Positions 7,655-8,243 of a stretch of 8,243 nucleotides of DNA are shown piece by piece (the first letter of the stretch is position 1; the number at the start of each line of letters is the position of its first letter). The position numbers were made by a program, and so were the translations under genes. The notes under the pieces are model-generated. The model did not search any database, was not told where the DNA came from, and worked only from the letters and a program-made list of their open reading frames with translations. Source of the DNA: Lentimicrobiaceae bacterium (lineage in GTDB: Bacteria > Bacteroidota > Bacteroidia > Bacteroidales > Lentimicrobiaceae); NCBI GenBank assembly GCA_028697695.1, contig JAQVEI010000086.1, positions 1 to 8,243 on the forward strand. Direction: 5' to 3'.

Positions 7655-7921
7655 ACCGGTTATATGTAATGTTTTTTTAATGGTCTAAAAATTGAGTTTG
7701 TCCGAAAACGGCAGTTAACCGCTGTTTAACCTGCAAAATTGGGAAAAATAGGCATACACTCTGCCTTGCAGGCGAATTATTTGTGATACAATATGCAGCT
7801 TACCGGCTTTTTAAATCTCAGTAAGCCGCAGCAGTTTATTTACCTGCTTAAAAGACGATACATTGACAAGAGGTTGCAAAAGGATCTGTTTATTAGTGTG
7901 GAAGCTCCTTTAGTTACTTTC

Positions 7922-7954
7922 CTTGCGGCAGTTTTGTGCGAATGGTTATCTTTG
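7922..7954 (+). promoter_or_regulatory. Candidate Bacteroidota promoter for tsaD
   Basis: TATCTTTG at 7947-7954 matches the TAnnTTTG -7 box exactly. CTTG at 7922-7925 is a near match to the TTTG -33 box, with 21 bp between the two, within the usual range for this phylum. Initiation would be near 7961, leaving a leader of about 54 nt before the ATG at 8015. This supports that start over the upstream in-frame ATG at 7793, which lies upstream of the promoter. Confidence 0.6.
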
Positions 7955-7961
7955 CCTGCTG

Positions 7962-7977
7962 AAAGAGTTAACTCTTT
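7962..7977. repeat. 16-bp perfect palindrome at the predicted tsaD transcription start
   Basis: AAAGAGTTAACTCTTT is fully self-complementary with no spacer. It begins 8 bp after the -7 box, exactly where the transcript should start, so it could be an operator for a dimeric repressor. In RNA it could fold as an AU-rich hairpin of about 6 bp with a UUAA loop at the very 5' end of the tsaD leader. No T-run follows it, so it is not an intrinsic terminator. Confidence 0.6.
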
Positions 7978-8014
7978 TAAAGAACATTGCCTACTGCAAA
8001 CTCATGGAAACCAT

Positions 8015-8243
8015 ATGAATATGCCGGTTTATATTCTCGCGATAGAATCCTCCTGTGATGATACTTCGGCAGCTGTTTTGCATAAGCGCGAAGTTTTAAG
8101 CAACATTATTGCCAATCAGCGGGTTCATGCCGCATTTGGTGGCGTAGTGCCTGAGCTGGCTTCACGTGCGCATCAGGCCAACATAATACCTGTAATCCAT
8201 CAGGCCCTGGCAACTGCCGGCATATCAAAGCATCAGATTGATG
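8015..8243 (+). CDS. tsaD: TsaD, tRNA N6-adenosine threonylcarbamoyltransferase, N-terminal part (3' end outside window)
   Basis: This is the catalytic subunit of the complex that transfers the threonylcarbamoyl group from threonylcarbamoyl-AMP to A37 of ANN-decoding tRNAs (t6A synthesis, with TsaB and TsaE). It is a cytoplasmic ASKHA-fold enzyme. Only the first 76 codons are present. Near the start, ILAIESSCDDTSAAVL (residues 7-22) is the first phosphate-loop strand pair of the fold, and LSNIIANQ, then GGVVPELASRAHQANIIPVI, are highly conserved in TsaD. The metal-binding His pair expected near residue 110 is outside the window. Starts at ATG 8015 (MNMPVY) or 8021 are both compatible with the family, which begins within a few residues of the first strand. 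A four-codon ORF (8004-8018) overlaps the start by ATGA. The gene is divergent from tamB and has its own promoter candidate. Confidence 0.96.
   Translation, partial: MNMPVYILAIESSCDDTSAAVLHKREVLSNIIANQRVHAAFGGVVPELASRAHQANIIPVIHQALATAGISKHQID

Larger units (their letters stand above)
7682..8014. other. Divergent intergenic region between tamB and tsaD
   Basis: A 333-bp control region. Its tsaD side carries a good promoter (7922-7954) and a 16-bp palindrome. Its tamB side has only a weak minus-strand -7 candidate, CAATTTTG (7741-7734), with one mismatch from TAnnTTTG, which would give a leader of about 46 nt to the ATT at 7681. A GTTAAC hexamer occurs at 7714-7719 and again in the centre of the palindrome (7967-7972), with a related GTTTAAC at 7724-7730. 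A frame starting with ATG at 7793 stays open into tsaD without a stop, but this is probably not translated. No RNA gene is recognisable. Confidence 0.6.

Overview
The window looks like the chromosome of a member of the Bacteroidota. The clearest marker is a type IX secretion (T9SS) type A sorting domain at the C-terminus of the protein encoded at 1665-3185. Two intergenic sites also match the Bacteroidota sigma factor -7 box TAnnTTTG exactly, and the divergent pair tamB / tsaD fits this phylum. The base composition is moderately AT-rich and the spacers are more so. I cannot name a genus from this sequence.

Layout, left to right. (1) Positions 1-769, plus strand: the C-terminal 255 residues of a NupC-type concentrative nucleoside transporter, whose beginning lies outside the window. 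(2) Positions 796-821: a perfect 11-bp hairpin between convergent genes. (3) Positions 870-1289, minus: a 139-residue predicted secreted protein with three copies of an E-x-Y-V-D-D-I-P-F-N-T-x-x-I motif. I cannot assign it to a characterised family, and it is the least explained gene here. (4) Positions 1290-1664: a 375-bp gap that contains a strong minus-strand terminator and a small direct repeat. (5) Positions 1665-3185, minus: a secreted or cell-surface T9SS cargo protein with a signal peptide, an N-terminal domain of unknown function, two Ig/PKD-like domains and the sorting tail. (6) Positions 3248-7654, minus: a 1468-residue TamB-family envelope protein. It has no ATG at a sensible N-terminus, so it probably starts at TTG or ATT. 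(7) Positions 7682-8014: the divergent control region, with a good tsaD promoter and a 16-bp perfect palindrome just after it. (8) Positions 8015-8243, plus: the first 76 codons of tsaD, running off the window.

There is no sign of an integrated element, CRISPR array, insertion sequence, tRNA or rRNA. The genes are mostly housekeeping and envelope functions: nucleoside uptake, outer-membrane or lipid-transport scaffold, t6A tRNA modification and one T9SS-exported surface protein. tamB and the T9SS cargo gene are co-directional with 62 bp between them and no terminator, so read-through is possible, although the cargo gene appears to have its own -7 box. The small repeat protein lies beyond the cargo gene's terminator and is probably transcribed separately. 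I see no convincing multi-gene undescribed system. The best novelty candidates are the YVDDIPF repeat protein and the unusual start and control signals around tamB and tsaD.
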